64,000 bases of DNA from Pseudopyrenochaeta lycopersici (lineage: Eukaryota; Ascomycota; Dothideomycetes; Pleosporales; Pseudopyrenochaetaceae). Positions 11,601-23,990 of the stretch are shown piece after piece; the stretch's first letter is position 1; each line of letters starts with the position of its first letter. The stretch spans positions 62,001-126,000 of the forward strand of contig NHZP01000007.1 in NCBI GenBank assembly GCA_003313425.1, in the 5' to 3' direction. Under the pieces are notes generated by a model. The model was not told where the DNA came from. It did no database searches and saw nothing but the letters and a program-made list of their open reading frames with translations. Made by a program: the position numbers and the translations under genes.

Positions 11601-12879
11601 AAAGATATTATAGCTACTTCTCTAAGAATCTACTATAATAGAGATTCTAGGAACTTAGTATAGTAATAAAGAAGAAGAGAGTAATAGCTCTTTATCTTTA
11701 GTCTATAAAGATACTATAGAAGACTTTAGTAATACTATAGTACTTTTAGCTAAAGAATAAAAAATAAAGAACTTCTAGAACTAATATTAACTAAAAACTT
11801 TAAAGCTATCTATACTTATAAAAGTAGAAAAAGATATTATAGAACTCAACTACTAATTATACGCGTAATATATAAATAAAGTATAATATATTAACGCGTT
11901 AACTTTAGAAGAATAGGAAGCAGCTATAATATAAAGAATAAGTATAATTATCTTAGCTAAATAAGTAATATAAGATATATTATAAGAATACTACTAATAC
12001 TTTAAATATTATATAAAAGTAATATAAGAGTAAGTAGAGAAAGCTAAAGAAGTATAGTAATCTATAAGCGTTAAGAACGTACTATAGAAACTTTAATAAG
12101 CTAGATAAATATAAGTACTAGAACTCTTAGTAGTTAAGACCTCTAAATATATATTATAACGCTAAATAATACTACTACTAATATAGGAAGACGCTTTCTA
12201 CGTACTTAGTACTTAAAACTTAGTATAATAAGAGTACTTTTAAGTTAACTCTTATAGTAAGATTATACTTATAGATAGTAAGAAATAAGATATTTATATA
12301 TAGCTTAAATAATAGATATATTAGGAGGATAATAAAGAGAATATTAACTCTAACTAGCTTCTTATAAAAGATAAAGCTAAAGACTACTATAAGCGCGCAG
12401 AGGTAGCTTAAACTCTATATACTATACGTAAAAGACTATAGAAACTAGTACTAGACTACTTAATAGATCTACGTAATAAGTAATATAGTATAGTCTACTA
12501 GTCTATTTATACTACAAACCTATATATAATATACTACTTAGGTAAGATAGAATAAGGATACTTCCCTTACTTATTTTACTAATATAAATACTAATAGTAT
12601 AACTATCTTAAAGTTAAGTATAATAACTACTTATAAGATAAGAGGACTATCCTTTACTTCTTAAGAAATAATAACTCTATAGCTACTATAGTAATATAGC
12701 TAGTCTTTAATAAAGAATATAATTAGTAGTAATAGTAAACGTGCCTTAACTCTAACTACTTTAAGTATAAAAATATTAAGATACTAAATAAGTATTAGGA
12801 GGAACTTTTTTTAGAGTTACGCCTACTAATAAGTAAGAATTATAAACTTTATACGTAATAGGCGTATAAGAACTCTTTA

Positions 12880-15800
12880 AGCTAAATATTAAGCTTAATA
12901 AAAGCTAGATAAAAGTACTAGTAAATTCTAGAGTATAATAGAGCTATATTTCTACGCAAGTAATAGAATAAGCTAGCCTTATCTTATTATTAAAATTAGT
13001 ACTATATCTATTAATAGTAGCTAATAGATAACTAATACTATTAGAGTCTATAATTATATATAAAGTATAAAATATATAACTTATTATCTAGAACTATAGA
13101 GAAATAATTAACCTAGATATCTTTAGACTATTATAATATAATATAATACTAAGACTCTTATAGTTAAGAGAATATAGTCTAGATATAGATTAGAAAAAGA
13201 AAAAGTTCTTATTTAAATACTATAGAACAGACGTAACTATAAGTAAGCCTACGCTGTAGCTAAGTACTTAGGTAGATAAGAAGATAATAATTAAGATCCT
13301 TACTTTAAATAAGGATAACTTTAAAATATAAAGGTCTAACTTAGCAGGTACTAATAGGAGGCCCTTAGACTAATAAGCTAGAGTTAAAGAGTAAAGTATA
13401 ACTCTAGTAATCTCTAATAAGTATAAAGAATATAAGTTACTCTTTTAAGAAGAGATAACTATAAAAGTATTACTTAAATATTAACTCTAAGATTATAAGA
13501 TTATCTTATAAAAAAGAAAGTAACTAACTTTTAGCCTAATTTATAGTTTATTAGAAAAAGAACTTAAAACTCTACGCGAATATATTAAGATAAACTTAAA
13601 AAAAAGATTTATTAGAGAATTATAGTTAGTAGTAAGATACTTTATACTATTTATACTAAAGAAAAATAAGAAGTTAAGATTATATATTAACTACTAGAAA
13701 CTTAATAATATTATAATAAAAAATTAATACTCTTTACTAAATATAGTAAAACTATAAGATTAACTAGCCTTTATAAAAGTCTTTATAGTATTAAACTTAA
13801 GAGGAGTATATAACCTTATTTATATAAAAAAAAGTAAAGAATAGAAAACTACGTTTAGAACACGCTACAGCTACTATAAGTATATAGTAATACTCTTTAG
13901 TCTTACTAACGTACTAGCTATATACTAGGCACTTATTAATAATATATTAAGAGAATACTTAAATATATTTATTATTATATATCTTAATAATATATTTATA
14001 TACTTAGATAATCTATAAGAATATATTAAGTATATTAAAATAGTTCTTACTTACTTAAGAAGATTTAGTTTACTACTTAAACCTAAGAAATATAAGTTCT
14101 ATAAAAAAGAAGTTAAATTCTTAAGATATATAGTAAGTATATATAGAGTAAAGATAAGTAAAGAAAAAATTAGAGTAGTAAAAGAATAGCCTAAACCTAA
14201 AATAGTTAAAGATATATAGTTATTTATAAGATTTATTAACTTTAACTAATAGTTTATTAAGGACTTTTTTAAAAAATTTATCTTACTTACTAAACTTATA
14301 AAGAAAAAGATAAAATAAGAATAAAGAAATAATAAAAAAAAGTATTTTAGATACTTAAGGAAGCCTATATTATACTACTAGTACTAATAGTATTTTAAAT
14401 AAGAGAACTTCTATAGTTTAAAATAGATACCTTAGACTTTATACTAAGTATAATAGTAAAATAAGAATATAATAAGAAATAGTACCTAATTACTTACTAC
14501 TCTAGAAAATTTATAGACTCTAAGAAGTAATATAACGTATATAATAAAGAGCTTATAGTAATTATTAATACCTTTAACTACTAGTAAATTTATATAGAAA
14601 GCTACTTAGACTTTAAAATATTTATAGATTATAAGAACTTAGTTAATTTTACTACTACTAAATATTTAAACTAAAGATAGGTTAGATAGGCTAAAATATT
14701 AAGATAATATAAGTTTAAGATTATATACACGCTAGGAAAAGATAATAGTAGAGCTAACGCTCTTAGCTATAGATTAGATATTATAGAAATAAAAGTAATA
14801 GTTAATAATACTATCCTTTAAGTAAACTAGGATAGAAGCTTAAGACCTAATAAGTTATTAAATAATACTATAATAATTATATCTAAAGTACCTAAAGAAT
14901 TATAAGAAGTAATTATCTAATAATACTATAATAACCTAGTATATAGTTACCTTAGAATTAAGAGAATAATAGAACTTATATAGCGATACTACAGCTTTAA
15001 GAATATAAAAGCTAAGATTAAATAGTTTATTAAAAAATACGTAAACTATTATAAAAATAAATATAGTACTTATATACTATATAGAGAAATATAAGCTATA
15101 GAGCTACCTAATAAACTTTAAGTAGATATTTCTATAGACTTTATAATAAGGTTACTACTATCTAAAGATTCTGTAATAGGAATTAAGTATAACGCTATCT
15201 TTAATATAGTCTATAAGTTTATAAAAGTAGTAGAAATAATACTATTTAGAAATAACTATAATATAGAATAACTAGCGTTTATTATCTTAGATAGATTAAT
15301 ATAATATTATAGTATACTTAAGTTAATTATTAGTAATAGAGATAAGCTCTTTATATCTAACTTCTAGTCTATATTAATAGCTATAATAGGAATAAAGAGA
15401 AAGTTATTAATAGCCTATTACTTATAAATAGATACATAAATAGAAAGAATAAATAGAATAATAAAGACCTACCTAAGAATTTATAGTAATTAATAATAAA
15501 ATAATTAAGTCTTATTACTACTAATAGCATAACTAGCCTATAATAATAAATTATTAGAATTAACTAGAAAGATATTATTCTTTACTAACTATAAGAGATA
15601 CCTTAATCTTTTTATAAAATTATATCTTAGTAGAAAAGCTAAAGCAGCTTAAAAAATAGCTAAAGAAATAAAGAGAATATATAAATAACTCTAAGAAAAT
15701 CTTAAGAAAGTATAACGTAATAGTATTTCTTACTAAAATAAGAAAAGAAAAATAGCACCTTAGCTAAAGAAGAAGGATAAAGTATACTTACTTATAAAAA

Positions 15801-16140
15801 TCTATATAATAAGTAACTAAGTAAGAGACTTAATTATATTAAGGTTAGACTATTTTTAGTTAAAGAATAAAATAAACCTATAAATTATATACTTAAGCTA
15901 CTACTAGATATAAAGATCTACGTATACTTCTATATCTCTAAGTTAGAACTAGCTAACTTAGTAATGCTGCTATAAAAAATATTCTAGTATAAAACTAAAG
16001 AAGAAATAGAGTATAAAGTTAAAAGAATCCTTAATAAAAGATACTTTAAAATTATAAAAAATTAATATAGAGAAAAAGAGTATCTTATAAAATAGAAAGA
16101 CTACCTAGACTTAGAAAATATATAAGAACTTAAATTAAAC
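12880..16140 (+). pseudogene. pol of element B (PR-RT-RH-IN-chromodomain), RIP-mutated
   Basis: Recognisable patches in order: a protease-like stretch near 12930; RT with FSLTNVLAIY.ALINNILREY near 13885-13960, followed by a Y-L-N-N box where YLDD is expected (about 13978-13992). RNase H follows, with YYSRKFIDSKK.YNVYNKEL near 14490-14560. The integrase core has SNRDKLFISNF near 15330 and a relic of the AYHPQTDG box near 15415. A chromodomain lies near 16018-16130 (KRILNKRYFKI then EKEYLIKWKDY). Catalytic Asp residues are replaced by Asn, as expected for GAC/GAT to AAC/AAT. Confidence 0.7.
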
Positions 16141-16149
16141 CTAAGAAAC

Positions 16150-16790
16150 TATAAGAAATAAATTAGTAAATATAACTATAATAGGAAATAAAAGGAACTT
16201 AAGTACTAAAACTATAACTAACCTAAGAAATATATTATAATTCTAAGGATACTTAACTAGAAGACTCTAGTAGCTTTAACTCTTAGAATAGTAACTAGTT
16301 TATAATAGTAGTACCTAAGAGAGCTTTAGAGTTAACTAAGGCTAACTTAGAATTTAAGGACTTTAACGCCTTAAGGCGTTTAATATCTTCTATATCTATA
16401 AGGCCTTTATTAAATAACTTTACCTCTTTCTTCTTTAATAACTTATATTACTTATATAAATATTTCTACTTTAAGCGCGCTGTAGTAATATAGTTAAATA
16501 CTACCTATACTAATTACTTATCTTTATTAATAGCTTTTTCTACTACTTTATCTTATTAGTCTAAGTCTACTAACTCTTTATTAATCTTTAAAAAATTTAG
16601 AACTAAGATATTAATAAGCACGTATTCTACTTATCCTCTAACTCCTTTATAATTCCTATATTTTATAGATAAAGAAGATATCTAATAACTTAAATTATTT
16701 TTTATATATTACTTATAAGATACTATTACGTCTTAACCTTTATTATTTATTTAATCTTTATATTTTTAGTAATAGTAAGTAGCTTAAGAG
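16150..16790 (-). pseudogene. Antisense reading frame in the 3' region of element B
   Basis: Between the pol end and the 3' LTR the minus strand keeps one coherent frame interrupted by TAA/TAG. Positions 16717-16685 read YKQYIKNNLSY, which before RIP would be C-x2-C-x6-C, as in fungal Zn2Cys6-type half motifs. It is followed by a Lys/Leu/Glu-rich coiled-coil-like stretch (KINKELVDLD, EKAINKDK, LKKKEVKLFNKGLIDIEDI). It is convergent with pol, as in element A. From memory of fungal genomes, Cys-motif plus coiled-coil proteins occur near transposons, but I cannot run a search to confirm membership. Confidence 0.4.
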
Positions 16791-16839
16791 GATATTAGAT
16801 TAACTTATATAGATATAAGTTATTAGAAGAGAGGGATAG

Positions 16840-17280
16840 TATTATAACCTAAGAATATACTAAGGGATAACTACCTTAAGAAGCCCTACAGCCTAGTATA
16901 TATACTAAGTATAAGGCTATATTAAGAAAAGAATACGTAACTTATTATAAGTCTTATAGTTTTAAGAATCTTATACTTTAATATCTAGTCTCTATATAAA
17001 ACTTTATAAGAATAGTATAGTCTTATAAGACTCTCTATATATATAGATTATTATAATAAACTCTTATAGCTTATTATATTTAACTTAATATTATACTTTA
17101 TAGTATAGTAATAGTAATACTAATTATTCTTAAACCCTTAGTACTCTTTATAGAAGCGCCCTCTTACTATCTTAGTATTAAACCCCCCTTCTATCTAGTC
17201 CCTTACTCTATCCTAGAGAACTAACTTTATAATCTTATTAGTTATCCTTACTAATAGCTTTTAAGATTCTTTATACCTTA
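16840..17280 (+). repeat. 3' LTR of element B, truncated
   Basis: It is colinear with 3469-3909 over 441 bp and has the same TGTTATAACC start (here TATTATAACC). It is cut at TTATACCTTA, where it joins the A2 LTR fragment; CCTTA is common to both sequences, suggesting a microhomology junction. Confidence 0.8.
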
Positions 17281-17440
17281 GAGGATATATATATATGTTC
17301 GTACGAGTAAAGAGGAACGTGCTCCTCTAGCTGCTAACTTGTACGAGCTAATAAGAAAAGGGGGCAGAGGAGATTAAGGAGTTCCTTCTTCGTGCGATAG
17401 TAGCGAAGCCTCTCCTGCTTAAAGGGCGCTGCCTATTACA
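17281..17440 (-). repeat. 5' LTR remnant of Gypsy A2
   Basis: This is the reverse complement of the 5' two-thirds of the A LTR, ending GGGCGCTGCCTATTACA. It is followed by AGAGA, the right-hand copy of the A2 target duplication. Confidence 0.75.
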
Positions 17441-17445
17441 AGAGA

Positions 17446-18033
17446 TAAACTTAGAGAATCTAGAGGGGGCCTTATAGGAAACCTATAAGATAATTATATA
17501 TATAAACTTATATAATATAGCCTTTATAGTATATTATAATTAACTTCTAATAATCTATAAGTATACTACTATTTATACTTTTTATATTTAACTTTCTTTT
17601 TAGTACTACTTATCTATAGAATACTTTAAAGAACTTACTAGTTAATACTAGTTACTTTATATTATAACTACTTAATTAGATCTTTAATACTACTATTTAT
17701 ACTACTACTAACTTCTAGTCTCTATATTATAATTAATACTATATATTAGAGCTATAACCTCTAGTAATTACTTTAGTATCTTACTAACTAAATAAAAGAA
17801 TATAATAGACTAGCTAGACTAAGCCTAGCGCTACTTTACAATTTATTTTAAAGATAGCTATAGATAAGTGTGAGGATCCGAAATCCTAGTTAGGGGGGGA
17901 ACACCCTAAGAACTAACGGCTAGTTAGGAAGCGCTAGTATCCTACTCTACTATATATTACGTAACTGCTCGCCCTACTAAGGATAAGCGCTTACTATACT
18001 TACTGCGAGCAGCGAGCGTAATAAGCGCGTTAT
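17446..18033. other. AT-rich transposon debris
   Basis: 17446-17860 is AT-rich with stops in every frame. At 17868 a TGTGAGGATCCGAAATCC sequence with normal GC begins and could be the start of another LTR, but I found no partner for it. Nothing codes here. Confidence 0.4.
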
Positions 18034-18236
18034 ATATATAGATTATTATAATAAACTCTTATTATATTTAACTTAATATTATACTTTATAGTATAGTAAT
18101 AAGTAATACTAATTATTTTAAAACTCTTAGTACTCTTTATAAAAGTGCCTTCTTACTTTCTTAGTACTAAACTCGTTATTTATTAAGTCTCTTACTTTAT
18201 TTTTAAGAACTAACTTTATAGTCTTATTAGTTATTC
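18034..18236 (+). repeat. Fragment of an LTR of family B
   Basis: TATATATATAGATTATTATA and the following ~200 bp are colinear with the middle and 3' part of LTR B (compare 3667-3870 and 17036-17240), with small indels. It marks another, older copy of family B. Confidence 0.65.
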
Positions 18237-20482
18237 TGTAACATATAGTTTTAGGTAATAGTACTTACTTTATGTCAGGACACAGGTCTACTCCCACTGC
18301 GCCAGGCAACCAAAAGGTAACAATGGTCTGCTAAGTGCAGATCAAGCTGAGTAGAACAGTACTTAATGTCATACTGGTAGCCAGCCAGCGGCTCTCAGCG
18401 CTTAGTTCTTGGCCTGCAGTCCTTGAACCTCAGCTGTTAGCGCCCTCAGCGCTATAGCCTGACGCTTTATACTATAAGCAGATCAAGCGGAAGCCGAAGT
18501 TGCGGAACTAACCTATAGGCTATGGTATGGAGTAGAAGAAGCGAAGACTGCCCTTGGTTAGGTAGACGAACCTGGCCGTGCCGGATGGACAAAAGTCTAC
18601 CTGGTCGCGTGCGTTCGTATGAATAGAATCTCACCGATGCTTGACCAACCAGGTCTTGGAGAGTCTAGTCCCGCGTAGACTGTTGAAATGGAGCTATGCC
18701 TAATTTAGCTCATCACATGTTTCCACATCTTTGTATGCAAGTCCCTGAAGCCGAGCCTTCATGAAATAACACAGATTTCTACCAATTTAAATTTTGTTAT
18801 TAAACCATTTAATTCTCTGGAAGTCCAGCTTCCACAACTTTTGAAATGCGCCTCTGTACTAGCGGCTTCATAGCGGTCACAACTTAATTCAAAGTCGCAA
18901 GACACTTTATACATGACGATCTCCAATTCGCCTGCACACCTCAAGTCGCATATGGAACACAAGGGCACAGAGAGTGCAAGCAGCTTCCTTAATTTGCCCA
19001 AATCAGTCTCCACTGCCGCCTCCTTGCCGCTAAATTCAGATCCTTCGGGGTCAGGGAGAGCCTCCTTCGGTACTCCAACTCTTTCCCACCTGTTGTGCTA
19101 AGAGCTCTCTCTCCCTCCTTCCTTAACACATCATCACCACTGTAAGTTAACGTGTACTGCGCCAGTTAAGTACTGGCGAACGATCTTCCTGTAGACGAGC
19201 CAAGGGCTTACGCCGCCCTATCGAGATTGTGTGATGCCTCTTACTCTGTGGTGGTGGTGGAGGAATGTCCCGATTCTGAGGTGTTTCGGATAATGTGGGA
19301 GGCAGTGTTTCAGCGTTGTTAGTAGTTCACTGGACGTTAGACGTTGCAAGAGTTACTAGCGCCGCCGTACGTCAAGTTCTTCTCTAAGGAGGTAAAGCAG
19401 CTAGGTAGTAGGTTTTTATTTAAGCGGGAAATCTATAAGACTACTAACATTTTCGGAGAGACATTGAAGGCGAAGAGTCTCGCTAAACCTAGTATAGCGG
19501 AGCAAATAAACTAGGTGGCTAGATAAACAACACCGTTAAAATCAAATAAAGTATACTGTTTACTGAAATTTTGTGGAGTATTCCTATTACATATATATAC
19601 AAAAGAAGAAGCGCACGCAATGTTGCGGCTACTAGAGGAGATATATCGGCGCTAGGAAGAGCTAAGAGTAGGCAATGCACGCTTTTTAGTCCTCGTCTTA
19701 GGAGAGAGCTTATTAGTTAACTAAGAACACATCCTTACTAAGATTAGTAATCGTAGAACAGCTACGCACTCGCACATTCGCACAGCTCTATTTATGATTT
19801 GCAGTGTAGGACTAGGGAGTTGAAAGTTCTCTAAAGGGTAGTAAGATGCAATAGAGGAAGTTCATCTTGTAACATGGATGGCAAGGCATATGGTTGAAGG
19901 ACATCGAATGCGATCAATACTATTGAATGCTTTACCCTTTGAGGAGGGATTGCTTAAATTCAAGAATGTTAAGGTCGAGGTTCGGAATAATAAAAAGTTG
20001 GTGGATTGTGCAAAAGATGGATGTTATAGAGGTAAGCAGCATGGAGACGAGGCGGGGGTGGAAAAGGAGAAGTTCAGAATGTTGGTTAAGGTTATTGTGG
20101 AGGGCAAGGGAATCTGTAAGAGAGTGGCAGCAAAGGCATGCTTGTGCAGTTAACGACTGAGTGTCATGTATTGCGGCTAGGTCACTAGGAAGTTGAATCA
20201 TATTCGGATTCTGCATCGCTGAAATCAATATTTAACCCCCTGATAATGCTCTTACACTTACGGATTATTTACGCATATATTTTCCTGCTCGGATTCAGGC
20301 ACCCTAGACTGGTATCCCTTGGTGCAGATAAGATTTGACACAACTGTCAAGTAAAGCTCCATAGAACAGCTACGATAAAACCAACTAGATAATACTGGCT
20401 TTAAGTACATACTAAAATAAGCTATAAGTATACACTATGCGCATTACAAGTAGATAATACGATCCTAGGATCGTTTAATATC
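18237..20482. other. Intergenic sequence without supported gene
   Basis: Composition returns to normal here. The small open frames (for example 18759-19013 minus, 19878-20153 plus) overlap each other on both strands and have no recognisable domain or splice pattern. 19340-19740 is moderately AT-rich and could be an old transposon remnant. I call no gene. Confidence 0.4.
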
Positions 20483-23206
20483 TCAGGAGACCCACTTATC
20501 CCATTTGCTTTCACGATAACCCCTATTCACCCACTTCTGCACCAGAGAATTATACAGATCATCAACCCATGTCGACTCTTTATCTGTTGCAACCCCTGCC
20601 GTGAATTTATGCCCAATATCCTGGAGCTCAATATTCGGACCAACATTTGCGTCGGATTGGACGGCAATGTCCTGACTAACCAAGATGCCCCCAAATGACA
20701 TGGGGGGACGAATCGCTGAGATTTGGCTGTCGTTATCCTTCGTTGCCGCGAACACAAGTTCATTCTCAGATAAGTTATCACTTCGCGTGAAAGCGGCTGC
20801 AGTGCGCCTTTTGGGGAAGGTCATCTCGATTCTACGGTGGACTTCTGTAAACGTTCTGTATACCCTATCTGACACAGTTGGTTTGCGAGGAGGTATAATA
20901 GCAGTCGGCCTTGGCGCTTTGTTGAATATAGTACTGAGTTCAATATAACTCTTATGTGCCAGGAAAGCATGTCGCTGCGAGCCCTGCTCAGTCAATTGAA
21001 GACACCGGAAGAAGTCGAAAGGAATCCACGACCAAAGCTCGTTATTTAGGTCAGTGTTACATGAGTTGTGCACATCTAAGATCACGGCGAAGGACCATAT
21101 CGTGGCGTATGCTTGATCTCCGTAGGTAGAGCCGATTACTGGGACCCTTACCGGGGTCGGATAGAACGAGGCGTTCCGGAGCACTAGTTGGGGAAGATAC
21201 TTTTGGAAAGAGTTGACTGAATCCATTATCCAGTCGACCAAAGAAGCATCATCGTCCCTTCTTGAGGCGCACTCCTCTTTCAACTCCTGCAGACTGCCGT
21301 ATATATCTCCGAGAAGTTTTCCCTCCAAGCTCTGTAGCATAGGCTGAACGGTGGATTCCAGGCGTTTGCCGATCCCGCAGGGGATCATACTCAAGTCCTC
21401 CTTGTACACCATGACATCCCATCCGCAGTTGGAGGACTTCAAGCGTGGACGAAGCGCGAACAATGATATGTAATGTGATCCAGGCGTGAGGTCGGGATCC
21501 AACTCTGCAGGTACAGCGGTCAAGGAGGTAGGCCTCACGGTCTTGAGCATTGACAAAAAGTCCAATTTTCGGACCTGCAATTTAGCCGTCATGATATCTA
21601 AAACACGGGTTGATTTTCCGGATATATTAGCCAGCGTGGCGAACCGGAAGCCATGTGCGACAAGATTTTCTGCTTCGCGCAAGTCAACAATTCGTGAAAC
21701 GATTACCATTTGGCCTTCCCCTAAGCATTGCGTGGTTTTCAAGCTTTCGGGATCCTTAATATTGGGATGGTCCATAACAGAGCTCGATTGGGAATCGGCA
21801 CTGTCGCTACCGGTAATCATGAGCTCTGTGTGAAGGACCCCAAGGTCTTGAAGTCGCATGTCGAGGTCGTTTGCAAGCTCAAGAGCGGCGACACAAAACT
21901 GAGCACGAAATAGAGGCCATTCCTTTCCAAATTTGCTCCCATCGGGACCGGACTGTGTCTCGGCCAGCGTCGTCGAGATTGAATCGTCCCCAAAAGAGTG
22001 TACCTCGCGGAGGTATTCTCTCATAGTCGGGATGAGATCGGCTATGGCCCCCCAGTTGTAGGATATACGATACATCCAGTGGAACACAGGGTGACTGGTA
22101 TCGAGGTGGTCATTTAAAGCCTTTGGTTTCTATTTAGCCACTTCATGACGATCCTACGAGAAGTGGAAGAAACTCACATGTTGATGTAGTTCTGTTGTTA
22201 TGGTCCGACATGGCAGCAAACCCTCCTGCGTCACTAGTACCTTCCCATGCTCATCTCGTATGACCGCAGCGAGGACTACCTGGTGTGCTCGTTTCGCCAA
22301 TCGGCGGTGGTGAATACTGGTCCAATAGAATAGCGTCATGCATCCACCAAGAGCAATCATGCACTGTTCTCATATTTTAGCGAAATCCTTTAAATCTAAA
22401 ATGGGTTTCGTACCAGGACGGAAGCAAGAATGACATTGACATTCTGACCTTGGCTGGTACCCTCACTCAGAGACCGCAGGTAATAGCTGGTCCCTACCGT
22501 GGCAGTCCAGTGCATTCCAGAGACTGCTGCGGCGAGAAGTGTAGCGCACAAAAGCCTGCGCCACCAGAAGTTGATCCAGTGTTCTCGCTGATGGAAGAAG
22601 ATCGTGAACGAGAACCAACAGTCAAAGACAGCTATGGCAGCCGCGCCGATAACATTCTTTAGGTTGTGTTGGAGAGTATAATTGCTGGTGCCTAGATTAC
22701 CAACGTAGTGCATACCCGTGATTGAGAGACCCGCCGCAAGTCCGGTGATCATCAAAGATAAGTAGAGGGATCGTTGCGTCTTCCCGTGGCGGTCGACTAC
22801 GGAGAATCCAAGGTATAAAACAACCACCGGTATTACAGCGGATAGAGCAGTAAGCCCGGCATTGTAAGAGAGTTGGATCTCAGTTCTACCGTCTCCCATT
22901 ACAATGGCCTTATTCCCTACGAAATGCATACACCATATTGCAACAAGTCCAAAGGAGACTGCGCAAAGGCCCAAGTGGAGCCCATCCTGCTTGTCAGCGT
23001 CATTTTCATGCGATATCGGGGTGGCAACATCAATGCAAGAAGACATACTGGCTGATTAAACCGCGTCCAGTACGGCGGCGGTGTAGGAGTTCAACGGTGG
23101 TTTCTGCCCCAATCAAACTGACGAAGTAGGAGAGGAGGATTACCCATGGGGTAAAATGATGGGGAACCAACTGCCCTTTTTGGTATTCAATTGGCAATGA
23201 TTCCAT
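20483..23206 (-). CDS. MHYT-domain integral membrane signalling protein
   Basis: MHYT domains are seven-helix membrane sensors, proposed from bacterial work to bind metal and sense diatomic gases. Exons: 23206 to about 23045, 22986-22414, 22363-22178, 22129-20483, about 855 residues. Exon 1 begins MESLPIEYQKG and gives the first helix (WVILLSYFVSLIG). Exon 2 carries three repeats: CMHFVGN, GMHYVGN and GMHWTA. Exon 3 completes helix 7 and leads into a conserved cytosolic start (RAHQVVLAAVI, EGLLPCR). Exon 4 (548 codons) holds the soluble tail, including SHPVFHWMYR. Introns 2 and 3 (GTACGA..CAG; GTGAGT..TAG) are phase 0 and fit perfectly. Intron 1 is problematic: the consensus GTATGT donor at 23048 shifts the frame, whereas a weak GTCTTC donor at 23044 keeps it. 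The gene is otherwise intact, so I keep it as coding. Confidence 0.85.
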
Positions 23207-23866
23207 AGCGTGCGGAAATTCGATACAGACGCGGTGTTTACGGTCACCGACGAGGGAATGAGACCGGGACTGTTATTTATCGTTCAAGGAGTTACCGGGT
23301 CGACGACATTCATTGATTTGGAATGCGTTTATTAATATCAGATACGAATAATCTAAGGCAATGTTAGCAGTTATACAATATCACTCCCTCAATGGTAGCA
23401 TAAATGCGTGAAGAACAGACAAAGAATGACTTTAAGGCTGCACACTGACCAGTCGAAAACGTTTTTGTAGCAACCTGATCGCTGGCGTTGAAAGGCTTGA
23501 GCTAACGTTATATTGACTTTAATATAAGATATAGTGAAGGTAATGGAGACAGAGACCATGTCTATGTGAGAGATTTGAATGAAGAGATACGTCTTTCTGA
23601 TTTTAGCTCTGTATGCTAGAGGTGAAGACGTCGGATGTTGGTGTTGGTGGCACTCCGTCGAAGCGTCGATGCGTCGATTCGGCCCGTCACGCTTGCTCAG
23701 CAATTTTTCGAACGCATGGCTCATCCCCTTATCGCATGAATTTACCCCGTATCGTAGGTAAAGAGCGCATGATTGGACCATTCCGATACCAACGTCGCCG
23801 TTCAGCTGGAGGTATCGGCGTGGCGTCCATCGGTCCCGTGAAAAGGGACCACGTGCTATAAGAACA
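23207..23866. other. Upstream region of the MHYT gene
   Basis: This region presumably contains the promoter of the minus-strand MHYT gene. A minus-strand frame at 23389-23781 has no recognisable feature and is contradicted by frames on the other strand. I see no clear regulatory element. Confidence 0.35.
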
Positions 23867-23990
23867 CCCTCGCATTTACCTTCGCTTTTATTAGCCCTCG
23901 CTTTTGTTAACCCTCGCTTTTATTAGCCCTCGCTTTTGTTAACCCTCGCTTTTGTTAACCCTCGCTTTTGTTAACCCTCGCTTTTTCTGC
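23867..23990. repeat. 16-bp minisatellite, about 7.5 units
   Basis: Units begin at 23879, 23895, 23911, 23927, 23943, 23959 and 23975. The consensus is CCCTCGCTTTTGTTAA, alternating with CCCTCGCTTTTATTAG, plus a partial degenerate unit at 23867. Spacing is exactly 16 bp with no unique spacers, so this is a tandem array and not a CRISPR. Confidence 0.9.

Larger units (their letters stand above)
3469..17280 (+). mobile_element. Gypsy chromovirus-like element B, RIP-mutated, split by A1
   Basis: Element B consists of 3469-3926 plus 10659-17280, interrupted by A1. The 5' LTR (starting TGTTATAACCC at 3469) and the 3' LTR (from 16840) match over 441 bp. The inside has the order gag with zinc knuckle, protease, RT, RNase H, integrase, chromodomain, on the plus strand. 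Every frame is full of TAA/TAG stops and the DNA is extremely AT-rich, consistent with heavy RIP. The last ~15 bp of the 3' LTR are missing: the sequence jumps at 17280 into the A2 LTR. Confidence 0.8.
460..17440 (-). mobile_element. Outer Gypsy element A2 (minus), rearranged and invaded
   Basis: The span begins with TGTTATGGGCGAAG and ends with GCCTATTACA, the two outer ends of a minus-oriented family-A LTR pair. It is flanked on both sides by AGAGA (455-459 and 17441-17445), a 5-bp target duplication. Only the 3' LTR (460-709), the adjacent internal sequence to about 2310 and part of the 5' LTR (17281-17440) remain of the element. The rest of the span consists of later insertions and an inverted family-A fragment. 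I infer one original insertion, later filled by other elements and internally deleted. Confidence 0.75.

Noticed and set aside
19878..20228. Three overlapping frames of 77-98 codons on both strands
   Set aside because: Mutually exclusive, no recognisable motif, no promoter or intron evidence.
23867..23990. Regularly spaced repeats considered as a CRISPR array
   Set aside because: Units are directly adjacent with no unique spacers, and the organism is eukaryotic; it is a minisatellite.
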